NCBI RefSeq assembly: GCF_029894425.1
Contig: NZ_JARXYJ010000001.1
Coordinates: 8,700,501 to 8,764,500 of the forward strand
DNA from: Streptomyces sp. SAI-127
GTDB lineage: Bacteria > Actinomycetota > Actinomycetes > Streptomycetales > Streptomycetaceae
Direction of reading: 5' to 3'
Length of the DNA stretch: 64,000 nt
This document shows positions 16,387 to 23,837 of the stretch, one piece after another. The position numbers were made by a program, and so were the translations under genes. Each line of letters opens with the position of its first letter. The stretch's first letter is position 1. The notes beneath the pieces are model-generated. The model worked only from the letters and a program-made list of their open reading frames with translations. It had not been told where the DNA came from and did not search any database.

Positions 16387-16893
16387 GGCTAGACCTCGGG
16401 CTCGGTGCGGTCCTGGCCTCGGGCTGGAGGGTGCCGGTCTCGGGCCGGTGGGGTCCTGGTCTCGGGCTGGAGGGTTCTGATGTCGGACCGGAGAGTCCTG
16501 GCATCGGGCGCCGGTGGGGTCCTGGTCCAAGGCCGGGGATGCTGGCATCCAGCACTCTCCAGCCCTGCGCGGAGTGTGTGCCGCGCACCGCGGCGGAGTG
16601 CTCGGCGGCGGGCACGCCCTCTGGCTGGAGGGGTCCTGATTTCGGATTGGAGGGCCCTGGCCTCGGGTGCCTGCCCGAAGTGCGTGCCGCGTGCCCCGAC
16701 GCGGTGCTCGGCGGCGGCCACGCCGGTGGGGTCCTCATCTCGGGCCGAAGGGTCCTGGCCTCGGGTCGGGGGTGCTGACCTCGGGCTGGCGGGGTCGCTT
16801 GCGTCGGGCCGGAGGGTCCTGGCCTCGGATCGGGGGGGGCTGATCTGAGGGCGGAGGGCCTGGCCTCGGCCGGGAGGGTCCTGCTCTCAGGCC
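16387..16893. repeat. Degenerate ~21-bp minisatellite with a 49-bp duplicated insert
   Basis: About 15 units of roughly 21 bp with consensus GGTCCTGGCCTCGGGCYGGAG fill the gap between two convergent genes and touch the CDF stop. Two 49-bp inserts interrupt the array at 16570-16618 and 16676-16724; they are alike (GTGCCGCG and GGTGCTCGGCGGCGG shared) and 106 bp apart, five unit lengths. Units are in one orientation. Open frames in both directions follow from the period being divisible by three and are probably not genes. Confidence 0.75.
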
Positions 16894-17939
16894 GGCGCGT
16901 GGTGGGCCAGGGCGTGATGTGGGTCCGCCTCGCCCGGGACCGGTGCCGGGTCGGCGTGTACCAGGGCTGCGGTGAGGCGGGGCACCGCGTACAGCAGGGC
17001 GTGCTCGGCCTCGACGGCGACCGCGTGCGACTGACGCACCGTCATCTCCCCGTCCACCACGACCGCCACCTCCGCCCGCAGCCGGTGCCCGATCCAGCGC
17101 AGCCTCAACTCACCCACCCCGCACACACCTTCGACCTCCCGCAGCGCACCCTCGGCCCGGTCCACCAGCTCCGGGTCGACGGCGTCCAGCACGCGCCGGA
17201 ACACCTCACGTGCCGCGTCCCGCAGCACCAGCGCGATCGCGGCGGTGATCGCCAAGCCCACGATCGGGTCGGCGAGTTGCCAACCCAGGGCCGAGCCGCC
17301 GGCCCCGATGAGCACGGCCAGTGAGGTGAACCCGTCGGTGCGGGCGTGCAGTCCGTCCGCCACCAGTGCGGCCGAACCGATGTCCCGGCCCACCCGGATG
17401 CGGTAGCGGGCGACCCACTCGTTGCCCGCGAAGCCCGCCAGCGCGGCCGCGGCGACCGCCGGGAGGTGCGCCACGGGACGCGGATCGAGCAGCCGGTCGA
17501 TCGCCGCCCACGCCGCGAAGGCCGCGCTCGCGGCGATCGTCAGCACGATCACGATGCCCGCGAGATCCTCGGCACGGCCGTAGCCGTACGTGAAACGGCG
17601 GGTGGCCGCGCGCCGGCCCAGCACGAAGGCGATGCCCAGCGGTACGGCGGTCAGCGCGTCCGCCGCGTTGTGCACCGTGTCGCCGAGCAGCGCCACGGAC
17701 CCGGACACGGCCACGACGACCGCCTGCATCAGGGCCGTGACACCCAGCACCGCCAGCGAGACCCACAGGGCGCGCATGCCGCGGGCGGAGGACTCCAGGG
17801 CGGAGTCGAGTTTGTCGGCGGTCTCGTGGGAGTGGGGGGTGAGGACGTGCGCCAGGCGGTGGCGGAGGCCGTGGCGTTCGCCCTCGTGCCCATGCGGATG
17901 GCCGTGACCAGGACCGTGACCGTGCTCGTGGTTGCTCAC
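16887..17939 (-). CDS. Cation diffusion facilitator (CzcD/ZitB-like metal exporter)
   Basis: A 350-residue membrane protein that should export Zn2+ or another divalent cation in exchange for protons. The N-terminus is very histidine-rich (HEHGHGPGHGHPHGHEGERH), a metal-collecting tail. Six helices follow; the metal site appears in helix 2 (GDTVHNAADAL, HxxxD) and helix 5 (ADGLHARTDGFTS, HxxxD). A cytosolic C-terminal domain follows, ending with more histidines (HHALAHHAPA). GTG at 17939 has GGAAGGGGG six bases upstream. The frame is open to 18020 but the extra residues overlap a palindrome that looks like the operator. Confidence 0.9.
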   Translation of the reverse strand: MSNHEHGHGPGHGHPHGHEGERHGLRHRLAHVLTPHSHETADKLDSALESSARGMRALWVSLAVLGVTALMQAVVVAVSGSVALLGDTVHNAADALTAVPLGIAFVLGRRAATRRFTYGYGRAEDLAGIVIVLTIAASAAFAAWAAIDRLLDPRPVAHLPAVAAAALAGFAGNEWVARYRIRVGRDIGSAALVADGLHARTDGFTSLAVLIGAGGSALGWQLADPIVGLAITAAIALVLRDAAREVFRRVLDAVDPELVDRAEGALREVEGVCGVGELRLRWIGHRLRAEVAVVVDGEMTVRQSHAVAVEAEHALLYAVPRLTAALVHADPAPVPGEADPHHALAHHAPA

Positions 17940-17993
17940 GTGGGCCCCCTTCCGGTGCGCGCCGAGGTGGGCGTACCGCGCCCACGAAGCCAT

Positions 17994-18020
17994 TATGTGC
18001 GTATGCGCGCACGCATGCAT
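17994..18020. promoter_or_regulatory. Putative metalloregulator operator upstream of the CDF gene
   Basis: ATGCG-CGCA-CGCAT at 18003-18016 is a perfect inverted repeat, embedded in a longer partly symmetric run of alternating purine/pyrimidine steps. Position about 65 bases upstream of the CDF start suits an ArsR- or MerR-type metal sensor site. No such regulator is encoded next to it. Confidence 0.45.
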
Positions 18021-18083
18021 CTATGGGTACCGGCAACGTGGCCGACCACCGGCTCAGGGACCGGCCGGTGCACGACTGAGAGG

Positions 18084-19301
18084 TCAGTACGTGGCCGCCG
18101 TACCGAGATACTGCTCCGCGAAGGCCGCCGCGGCGGCAGGTGAGGTGAACAGGCGGCGGAGGCGGGCGAAGGTGGTGCCCGCTCGGTACTCGTCGCCCGA
18201 CGAAGTGCCGTGGTAGACCTCGGAGAGCCACTGCGAGAACTCCTGGTAGTCCCACACGCGCCGCAGACAGGCCTCCGAGTAGGCGTCGAGGCCGCTGCCG
18301 TCGCCCTTGCCGAGGTAGGCGACGAGCGCGTCGCCGAGCAGGAAGGCGTCGTGCAGGGCGAGGTTCATGCCCTTCGCCGCTATGGGCGCGGTGAGGTGGG
18401 CGGAGTCCCCGGCGAGGAAGAGCCTGCCGAACGTCATGGGCTCGACCACGTAGTTGTGCATGTCCAGGACGCGCTTCTCGATCAGCCGGCCCTCGGTGAG
18501 CGGCGGGGTGCCGTCCGCGCCCAGCCGCTGCTGGAGTTCGGCCCAGACGCGGTCGTGGGACCAGTTCTCGGGGTCGTCGCCGGGCGGGCACTCCAGGTAG
18601 TAGCGGGTGACCTCGGGGCTGCGGGCCATGTGCCCGGCGAAACCGTTCGGGTGGATGCCGAACAGGACGCAGTCCGAGGACGGCGGCGCCTCGGCGAGCA
18701 GCGCCAGCCAGCCGACGCCGTAGTCGTGCCGGGCGATGCTCGCGGTCTCCGGGAGGACGGTGCGGGTCACCCCGCGGGCCCCGTCGCAGCCCGCCACGAA
18801 CTCGCAACCGACCAGCTGCCGTTCGCCCGTGGCGGCATCGGTGTACGACACCGACGGCCGGGGTGTCTCCAGGTCGTGCAGCTGGACGTCCTGGACGCCG
18901 AAGCGGATCTCGCCGCCCCGTACGTCGGCGTACTCGCGCACCAGGTCCGTCACCAACAGCGGCTGCGGATACACGAAGTGGTGCTGTCCCGTCAGCTCGC
19001 CGTAGGCGAAGCGGAAGCGGTCGCCCGCGAAGCGGAACTCGCACTCGGTGTGCAACTGGGCGCGCTCCAGCAGGGCGTCGGCGAGGCCGCGCCGCTGCAG
19101 AGCACGAACGGCCCACTCCTCGATGACGCCCGCCCGCGGCCGCTGCTCGATGAACTCGCGGGTCTCCACCTCCAGCACGAGGCAGTCCACACCCTCGGCT
19201 CGCAGGACGTTGCCGATGGTGAGTCCGGCGGGTCCGGCGCCGACGATGACGACCGGAAAGCGTTGTGGAGCACCGGAGTTGGCGTGGGAGGCGGAGGTCA
19301 C
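18084..19301 (-). CDS. pobA: 4-hydroxybenzoate 3-monooxygenase (FAD-dependent)
   Basis: A 405-residue flavoprotein close to the length of Pseudomonas PobA. It would hydroxylate 4-hydroxybenzoate to protocatechuate using NAD(P)H and O2. Motifs: FAD-binding VIVGAGPAGLTIGN near residue 18, RPRAGVIEEW matching the PHBH substrate/cofactor loop, the DG motif AGCDGARG, and the GD motif RLFLAGDSAHLTAPIAAKG. The C-terminal LRRVWDYQEFSQWLSEVYH also fits PHBH. GTG at 19301 follows CATAAT by six bases, so it may be leaderless. No protocatechuate dioxygenase genes are in the window, so the pathway must continue elsewhere. Confidence 0.88.
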   Translation of the reverse strand: MTSASHANSGAPQRFPVVIVGAGPAGLTIGNVLRAEGVDCLVLEVETREFIEQRPRAGVIEEWAVRALQRRGLADALLERAQLHTECEFRFAGDRFRFAYGELTGQHHFVYPQPLLVTDLVREYADVRGGEIRFGVQDVQLHDLETPRPSVSYTDAATGERQLVGCEFVAGCDGARGVTRTVLPETASIARHDYGVGWLALLAEAPPSSDCVLFGIHPNGFAGHMARSPEVTRYYLECPPGDDPENWSHDRVWAELQQRLGADGTPPLTEGRLIEKRVLDMHNYVVEPMTFGRLFLAGDSAHLTAPIAAKGMNLALHDAFLLGDALVAYLGKGDGSGLDAYSEACLRRVWDYQEFSQWLSEVYHGTSSGDEYRAGTTFARLRRLFTSPAAAAAFAEQYLGTAATY

Positions 19302-19387
19302 CCGAACATTATGTCGGTGCCCTGGGGAGGGCGGGAGCGGTGCCGGGGCTCCTCCACACGCGGAGGCGCCCCGTCCGGAGTGTCTCC

Positions 19388-21025
19388 TCAGTGCGCGGGC
19401 GCCTCGGTGACGACGACCTCGGCGATGCTCCGCTCGATGTCCTCGGGTCGGGAGGCGGTCGCCTTCGCCCAGTAGTAGATCACCAGCGAGAAGGCGGTGA
19501 CGACCAGCATGTCCCACCACAGGCCCAGGTGTCCCTGGCCGCCGAAGCCGCCCTGCCAGGAGATCAGGCCGAGACCGAGCAGGTAGACCGGCAGCCACTG
19601 TGCGGCCTTCCAGTCGAGCCGGGGAGCGTCGGGCAGTTCGTTGGCCACCGCGTACCAGGCGTAGACGCCGAGCAGGAGGTAGCCGAGGACGATGGCCACC
19701 CCGAGCCGCCACAGGGTGTCCCAACCCGCCCAGTAGATGATCAGGTTGGCCACCACGAACGACAGCGGGGCGAGCACCTTGCCGGCGGGGAGCCGGTACG
19801 GGCGCTCCAGGTGAGGCATCCGCTCGGCGAACACGCCATATGCGAGCGGCGCGCCGGCGTACATGAGGACACTCGCCGAGGTGATGAAGCCGACCAGCTC
19901 CTGCCAGCTGGGGAAGGGCAGGAAGCAGACCACGCCCGTCACGAAGGACATGATCAGTCCGAACCACGGCACGCCTCGCCGGTCGGTACGGGCGAACACC
20001 TTCGGCAGGTAGCCGTTCTTGGCCAGACCGAAGGAGACGCGGGAGGTCGCGGTCGTGTAGATCAAGCCGGTGCCGCCGGGGGAGACCACTGCGTCGAGGT
20101 ACAGAATCACGCTCAGCCAGCCGAGGCCCACCAGGGTCGCAAGGCCGGCCCAGGGTCCGCTGATGCCCTCGAAGTTCAGCTTGGCCCAGCCGTGGGCGAA
20201 GGCGGAATGCGGGAGGGCGACGATGAACACCAGCTGGAGCAGGACGTAGATGACGGCGCCGATCGCGACCGAGCCGAGCGTCGCCCGGGGCAGGTCCCGC
20301 TTCGGGTCACGGCTCTCGCCGGCGAGCTGGATCGCCTGCTCGAAGCCCAGTAGCGCGAAGATGATGCCGCTGGAACTGATCGCGCTCAGCACGCCCTTGG
20401 CGCCGAACGGCGCGAATCCCTCCGAAGTGAAGTTGCCCGGATGGAAGTTGCCGATCGCGATGACGAAGATGGCGGCGAGCGGCACCGCGATCTTCCACCA
20501 GGTGGCCGCGCTGTTGGTGAACGCGAGTACTCGGACGCCGAGGAAGTTGACGGCGACGAACACGGCCATGAGGAACACGGCGACCGCGAGACCACTGGCG
20601 GTGAGCGTGCCGTCGGCGTGCTGGAAGCCCTTCGCCCAACTCCAGTGCCCGGCATACCCGATCATGGCCTCGACCTCGATCGGTGCCACGGTCGCCGCCT
20701 GGAGCCAGGAGAACCAGCCGAAGGACATTCCGGCCAGGCCGCCGAAAGCGTAGTGCGGATAGCGTGCGGTACCGCCCGCCACCGGGAACATGCCGCCCAG
20801 TTCTGCGTGCACCAGGGCCAGCAGGACGATGGCGACCGCGCCGATGATCCACGAGATGATCGCCGCGGGGCCGGCCATGACGACCGCCTTTTCGGCGCCG
20901 TAGAGCCAGCCCGAGCCGATGATGGACCCCACCGAGGCCCACATGAGGCCGATCAGTCCCACGTCCCGCCGCAGGCCGCCGCCCGGCTTCCCCTTTGTCT
21001 CAGGTGCTGAATCGACGCTTACCAT
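19388..21025 (-). CDS. APC-family amino acid permease
   Basis: A 545-residue permease with about twelve transmembrane helices. The first helix carries SVGSIIGSGWLYGAEKA, the unwound-helix glycine motif of APC transporters, and GFEQAIQLAGESRDPKRDLP is the conserved E-x-DPKR loop. The remainder resembles amino acid or polyamine permeases. Substrate unknown. ATG at 21025 is preceded by GAGAGG, but that site lies in a stem-loop, so translation may be regulated. The gene is monocistronic by appearance, with hairpins upstream ending the preceding transcript. Confidence 0.88.
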   Translation of the reverse strand: MVSVDSAPETKGKPGGGLRRDVGLIGLMWASVGSIIGSGWLYGAEKAVVMAGPAAIISWIIGAVAIVLLALVHAELGGMFPVAGGTARYPHYAFGGLAGMSFGWFSWLQAATVAPIEVEAMIGYAGHWSWAKGFQHADGTLTASGLAVAVFLMAVFVAVNFLGVRVLAFTNSAATWWKIAVPLAAIFVIAIGNFHPGNFTSEGFAPFGAKGVLSAISSSGIIFALLGFEQAIQLAGESRDPKRDLPRATLGSVAIGAVIYVLLQLVFIVALPHSAFAHGWAKLNFEGISGPWAGLATLVGLGWLSVILYLDAVVSPGGTGLIYTTATSRVSFGLAKNGYLPKVFARTDRRGVPWFGLIMSFVTGVVCFLPFPSWQELVGFITSASVLMYAGAPLAYGVFAERMPHLERPYRLPAGKVLAPLSFVVANLIIYWAGWDTLWRLGVAIVLGYLLLGVYAWYAVANELPDAPRLDWKAAQWLPVYLLGLGLISWQGGFGGQGHLGLWWDMLVVTAFSLVIYYWAKATASRPEDIERSIAEVVVTEAPAH

Positions 21026-21032
21026 AAATTAA

Positions 21033-21076
21033 GGGGCCTCTCACGAATTACATACATTTACTGTGTGAGCGGCCCC
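21033..21076 (-). promoter_or_regulatory. Hairpin that sequesters the ribosome binding site of the APC permease
   Basis: GGGGCCTCTCAC (21033-21044) pairs with GTGAGCGGCCCC (21065-21076) with one mismatch, enclosing a 20-base AT-rich loop. On the minus strand the arm nearest the gene contains GTGAGAGG, the only Shine-Dalgarno candidate, 7 bases from the hairpin base to the ATG. If the transcript starts upstream of 21076 the site would be hidden. If it starts in the loop the repeat could instead be an operator. Confidence 0.55.
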
Positions 21077-21088
21077 AGGTTACGAATC

Positions 21089-21113
21089 AACCGCCTTTGG
21101 CTTAAAGGCGGTT
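21089..21113. terminator. 10-bp perfect stem-loop
   Basis: AACCGCCTTT, loop GGCTT, AAAGGCGGTT. It lies between the CoA-binding gene and the APC permease gene on the minus strand and probably ends transcription of the former. A TATATTTG run follows on the plus strand. Confidence 0.65.
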
Positions 21114-21138
21114 GTCGTATATTTGACTTCTTTACGGG

Positions 21139-21166
21139 GAATTCCTTGCGAGCGTTTCAGGAATTC
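21139..21166. terminator. 8-bp perfect stem-loop after the CoA-binding gene
   Basis: GAATTCCT and AGGAATTC are separated by 12 bases, 11 bases downstream of the CoA-binding gene stop on the minus strand. With the hairpin at 21089-21113 it forms a double terminator. Confidence 0.5.
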
Positions 21167-21176
21167 GGGAAGGACA

Positions 21177-21584
21177 TCAGTGCAGGCGGGGGATCTCGAT
21201 CGCCGGGCACCGGTCCATGACCATGTCGAGGCCGGCGGCGCGGGTGCGGGCGTAGGCCGCCTCGTCGATGACGTCCAACTGGAACCAGACGGCCTTCGCG
21301 CCCTTGGCCACGGCCTCGTCGGCGACCGCTCCCGCGAGGTCGCTGTTCACGAACACGTCGACGACGTCCACGTCGAAAGGGATCTCCGCGAGGGAGGCGT
21401 ACCCCTGCTCGCCGTGCACCGTCTCCGCCTTGGGGTGGACCGGCACGATCCGCTTGCCGTGGCGCTGGAGCACTTCGGCGACGCCGTAGGCCGCGCGCCG
21501 CTGGTTGGACGACAGGCCGACGATCGCCCAGGTGTCGCCGAGCTCGGTGAGGATCCTGCGGACAGTTGCTGAGTCGCCGTGCAC
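21177..21584 (-). CDS. CoA-binding protein (YccU family)
   Basis: A 135-residue single Rossmann-fold protein of the CoA_binding family (as in the N-terminus of acyl-CoA synthetases and YccU). Visible are TWAIVGLSSNQRRAAYGVAE as the glycine/serine-containing nucleotide loop, RIVPVHPKAETVHGEQGYAS, DVVDVFVNSDLAGAVADEAV and AKAVWFQLDVIDEAAYARTR, ending with DMVMDRCPAIEI. Biological role unknown; proteins of this type bind CoA or are CoAlated in stress. GTG at 21584 has AAGGAG seven bases upstream. The in-frame extension to 21800 has no conserved content. Confidence 0.85.
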   Translation of the reverse strand: MHGDSATVRRILTELGDTWAIVGLSSNQRRAAYGVAEVLQRHGKRIVPVHPKAETVHGEQGYASLAEIPFDVDVVDVFVNSDLAGAVADEAVAKGAKAVWFQLDVIDEAAYARTRAAGLDMVMDRCPAIEIPRLH

Positions 21585-21909
21585 GCTCGGCTCCTTGCTC
21601 TGGATACGAGGACTGTTGTGATCGGGAAACAGCCGGCGGGCGCGGTTTGATTCCGGGCGGTCCTGTCTGGACGCCGGTCCATCGACTGCCTGTCGCGGGG
21701 GCTTTCGGCCAGTCCCGCACGGTCTGCGGCCAGGGCGAGAAGTCCGGTTCATGGACGTTGGATCAGGGCCACGAGTCCGAAGACCTTCCACCCCCTGCAC
21801 GTCGATGAATGGGCCGAGGGAGTGGCTGTGGGTGGTTGAATCCCGTACCCGTGTCCGGAATACCGGTCAGTCACCTGCGCGGTGCCCTTCGTCCGCCTAC
21901 GCTCGGCCC
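21585..21909. other. 325-bp divergent intergenic region
   Basis: It separates the CoA-binding gene (leftward) from the CysRS-like gene (rightward). The Shine-Dalgarno sequence of the first and a TACGCT hexamer six bases before the GTG of the second are the only signals I can support. Composition is slightly less GC-rich than coding sequence. No RNA gene or strong palindrome is seen. Confidence 0.4.
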
Positions 21910-22626
21910 GTGCTGCGTATCACCGACGCCCGGACCGGCCGGCCCGTAGACGCCGTCGTCGCCCGCAGGGGCCTGACCCGGGTCGAAGCCCATGTACGGG
22001 GCTACGACATCTCCGCTCTCCGAGTCCTGCTCGTCGCGGATCTCCTGGTCAGGGCCCTGGAAATCGGCGGCACGCCCGTGTGGGCGCTGCTCAGCGGCGA
22101 CCGTGAACAGGCGGAGCTGCACGCGGGCGCCGCCGCCCTGGGCATCCGGCCCTTCGAGGACCGCCGGGACGTCGGCCCCGGGTGGGGCGAGTCCCAGGTC
22201 GTCCATGTGGTGGCAGAGGGCGGCGCGGCTCCGGACGGCGTACGGGTCGCCGTCGCGCCCGTCGAGACGCCGGACATTCCGGAGGGCGCCGACCCCGCCG
22301 TGGTCCGCCTCGCCCTGCTCGTCCCGCCCCGGAGCACGCCCGCACGGCTCGACGAGGAAATCCTGGGCGAGGCCCACGACACCCTCGCACGCTGGCGCCG
22401 GGCCGTCGCCGCCTGGGCACGGCATCCGTCACGGCCCGTCCCCGACGAGGTGCGCGGACGGCTCCGTACCGCCTGGGAGGACGACCTGGACGTACCCGAG
22501 GTGTTGAAGGTGCTGCGGTGGGTCGAGGAGTCGGACCTGCCGGAAGGCGCCCGGTTCGAGACGTACGCCCACGCGGACCGGCTGCTCGGTCTCGACCTCA
22601 CCCGCGACCTGGGATCCCCGGCGTGA
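21910..22626 (+). CDS. Cysteinyl-tRNA synthetase-like protein lacking catalytic motifs
   Basis: A 238-residue protein, half the size of CysRS or MshC. Its N-terminus (LRITDARTGRPVDAVVARRG, then LRVLLVADLLVRALEIGGTP) follows the CysRS/MshC beginning, but the zinc-binding cysteine and HIGH motif are absent. The C-terminal part (LRTAWEDDLDVPEVLKVLRW and HADRLLGLDL) matches the helical CysRS tail (xxDDLDTPxAL, LLGL). KMSKS is missing. It therefore looks like a degenerate paralogue with a non-catalytic or regulatory role. GTG at 21910 fits a leaderless mRNA. It is coupled by a GTGA overlap to the SixA-like phosphatase gene. Confidence 0.65.
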   Translation: MLRITDARTGRPVDAVVARRGLTRVEAHVRGYDISALRVLLVADLLVRALEIGGTPVWALLSGDREQAELHAGAAALGIRPFEDRRDVGPGWGESQVVHVVAEGGAAPDGVRVAVAPVETPDIPEGADPAVVRLALLVPPRSTPARLDEEILGEAHDTLARWRRAVAAWARHPSRPVPDEVRGRLRTAWEDDLDVPEVLKVLRWVEESDLPEGARFETYAHADRLLGLDLTRDLGSPA

Positions 22627-23165
22627 CGGCGCGCACCGGAGCGGGCCCGCTGCGCCGCCTGGTCGTGCTGAGACACGCCAAGTCCGCCTGGCCCGAGGGC
22701 GTCGCCGACCACGACCGCCCACTGGGACCCCGCGGCCGCCGGGACGCGCCCGAGGCGGGCCGCGCCCTCGCCGCCTCCGACCTGCTCCCCGACCTCGCCC
22801 TGTGCTCCACCGCCGTACGCGCCCGGCAGACCTGGGAGCTGGCGTCCGCCCAGTGGGGCACCCCACCGCCGGTACGCCTCGACCCGGAGCTGTACGGGGC
22901 CGACGTACCGGAGCTGCTCGCGGCCGTGCACGAGGCACCTCCCCAGGTCGTGACGCTGCTCCTCGTGGGACACAACCCCGGTCTGGAGGAACTCGTCCTC
23001 ACGCTGGCCGGGGACAGCCTCGACGACGCTCTGGACGTGGTGCGCGTGAAGTTCCCGACCTCGGCGATCGCGGTGCTGACCTGGCACGGCACGTCCTGGC
23101 GGACCCTGGAGCCGGGGACGGCACTGCTCACGTCCGTGATGGTGCCGCGGGGCAGAAGGCCATGA
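22623..23165 (+). CDS. SixA-like histidine phosphatase
   Basis: A 180-residue member of the histidine phosphatase (phosphoglycerate-mutase-like) superfamily. The phosphorylated histidine is in VVLRHAKSAW (R17-H18), the RHxK variant typical of SixA phosphohistidine phosphatases; the second pair lies in CSTAVRARQTW and the second histidine in LLVGHNPGLEEL. Targets could be phosphohistidine proteins or small phosphoesters. GTG at 22623 overlaps the previous stop as GTGA, so translation is probably coupled. Confidence 0.85.
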   Translation: MTARTGAGPLRRLVVLRHAKSAWPEGVADHDRPLGPRGRRDAPEAGRALAASDLLPDLALCSTAVRARQTWELASAQWGTPPPVRLDPELYGADVPELLAAVHEAPPQVVTLLLVGHNPGLEELVLTLAGDSLDDALDVVRVKFPTSAIAVLTWHGTSWRTLEPGTALLTSVMVPRGRRP

Positions 23166-23209
23166 GCCGGCCCGTCGGGACGCCCTCACCGACGGATTAG
23201 GCTGACCGG

Positions 23210-23836
23210 ATGCAGGACGAGTACCGCACAGTGGCCCGCGCGGGTGTGCACGAGACCGAGGTCAACCGCTCCCGCTTCCTGTGCGCCCTCGCCCCGGCGG
23301 CCACCGAGAAGGAGGCCCAGGACTTCATCGCGTCCGTCCGCAAGGAGCACGCCGACGCCACCCACAACTGCTACGCGTACGTCATCGGCGCCGACGCCGC
23401 GATCCAGAAGGCGAGCGACGACGGCGAACCCGGCGGCACCGCAGGCGTTCCCATGCTCCAGATGCTGCTGCGCCGCGACATGCGGTACGTCGTCGCCGTC
23501 GTCACCCGCTACTACGGCGGCGTCAAGCTCGGCGCGGGCGGCCTGATCAGGGCGTACGGCGGCGCGGTCGGCGAGGCCCTGGACGCGGTCGGCACCCTCA
23601 CCCGCCGCCGGTTCCGCCTCGCCACGGTGACCGTCGACCACCAGCGCGCCGGCAAGGTGCAGAACGACCTGCACTCGACCGGACGCGAGGTGCGGGACGT
23701 GTGGTACGGCGAGGCCGTCACCATCGAGATCGGGCTGCCGGACGCCGACGTGGACGCCTTCCGGGGGTGGCTCGCCGACGCCACCGCGGGGACGGCCGGG
23801 TTCGAGCTGGGCGGGGAGGCCTACGGGGACGCGTGA
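23210..23836 (+). CDS. YigZ/IMPACT family protein (UPF0029)
   Basis: A 208-residue protein of the YigZ/IMPACT family. The N-terminal domain has KEHADATHNCYAYVIG, SDDGEPGGTAGVPMLQML and VTRYYGGVKLGAGGLIRAYG, the family's most conserved segments; the C-terminal domain is the UPF0029 ferredoxin-like fold. Bacterial function is unclear; eukaryotic IMPACT modulates Gcn2-dependent translation control. TAGGCT six bases before the ATG at 23210 suggests a leaderless mRNA. Only one base separates its stop from the convergent zinc-finger gene. Confidence 0.88.
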   Translation: MQDEYRTVARAGVHETEVNRSRFLCALAPAATEKEAQDFIASVRKEHADATHNCYAYVIGADAAIQKASDDGEPGGTAGVPMLQMLLRRDMRYVVAVVTRYYGGVKLGAGGLIRAYGGAVGEALDAVGTLTRRRFRLATVTVDHQRAGKVQNDLHSTGREVRDVWYGEAVTIEIGLPDADVDAFRGWLADATAGTAGFELGGEAYGDA

Positions 23837-23837
23837 G

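Noticed and set aside
16389..16738. Minus- and plus-strand frames inside the 21-bp repeats as genes
   Set aside because: The period is a multiple of three, so repeats stay open in several frames; no start signals and no conserved protein.
16387..16893. CRISPR array
   Set aside because: Units are contiguous and degenerate without unique spacers, and no cas genes are near.
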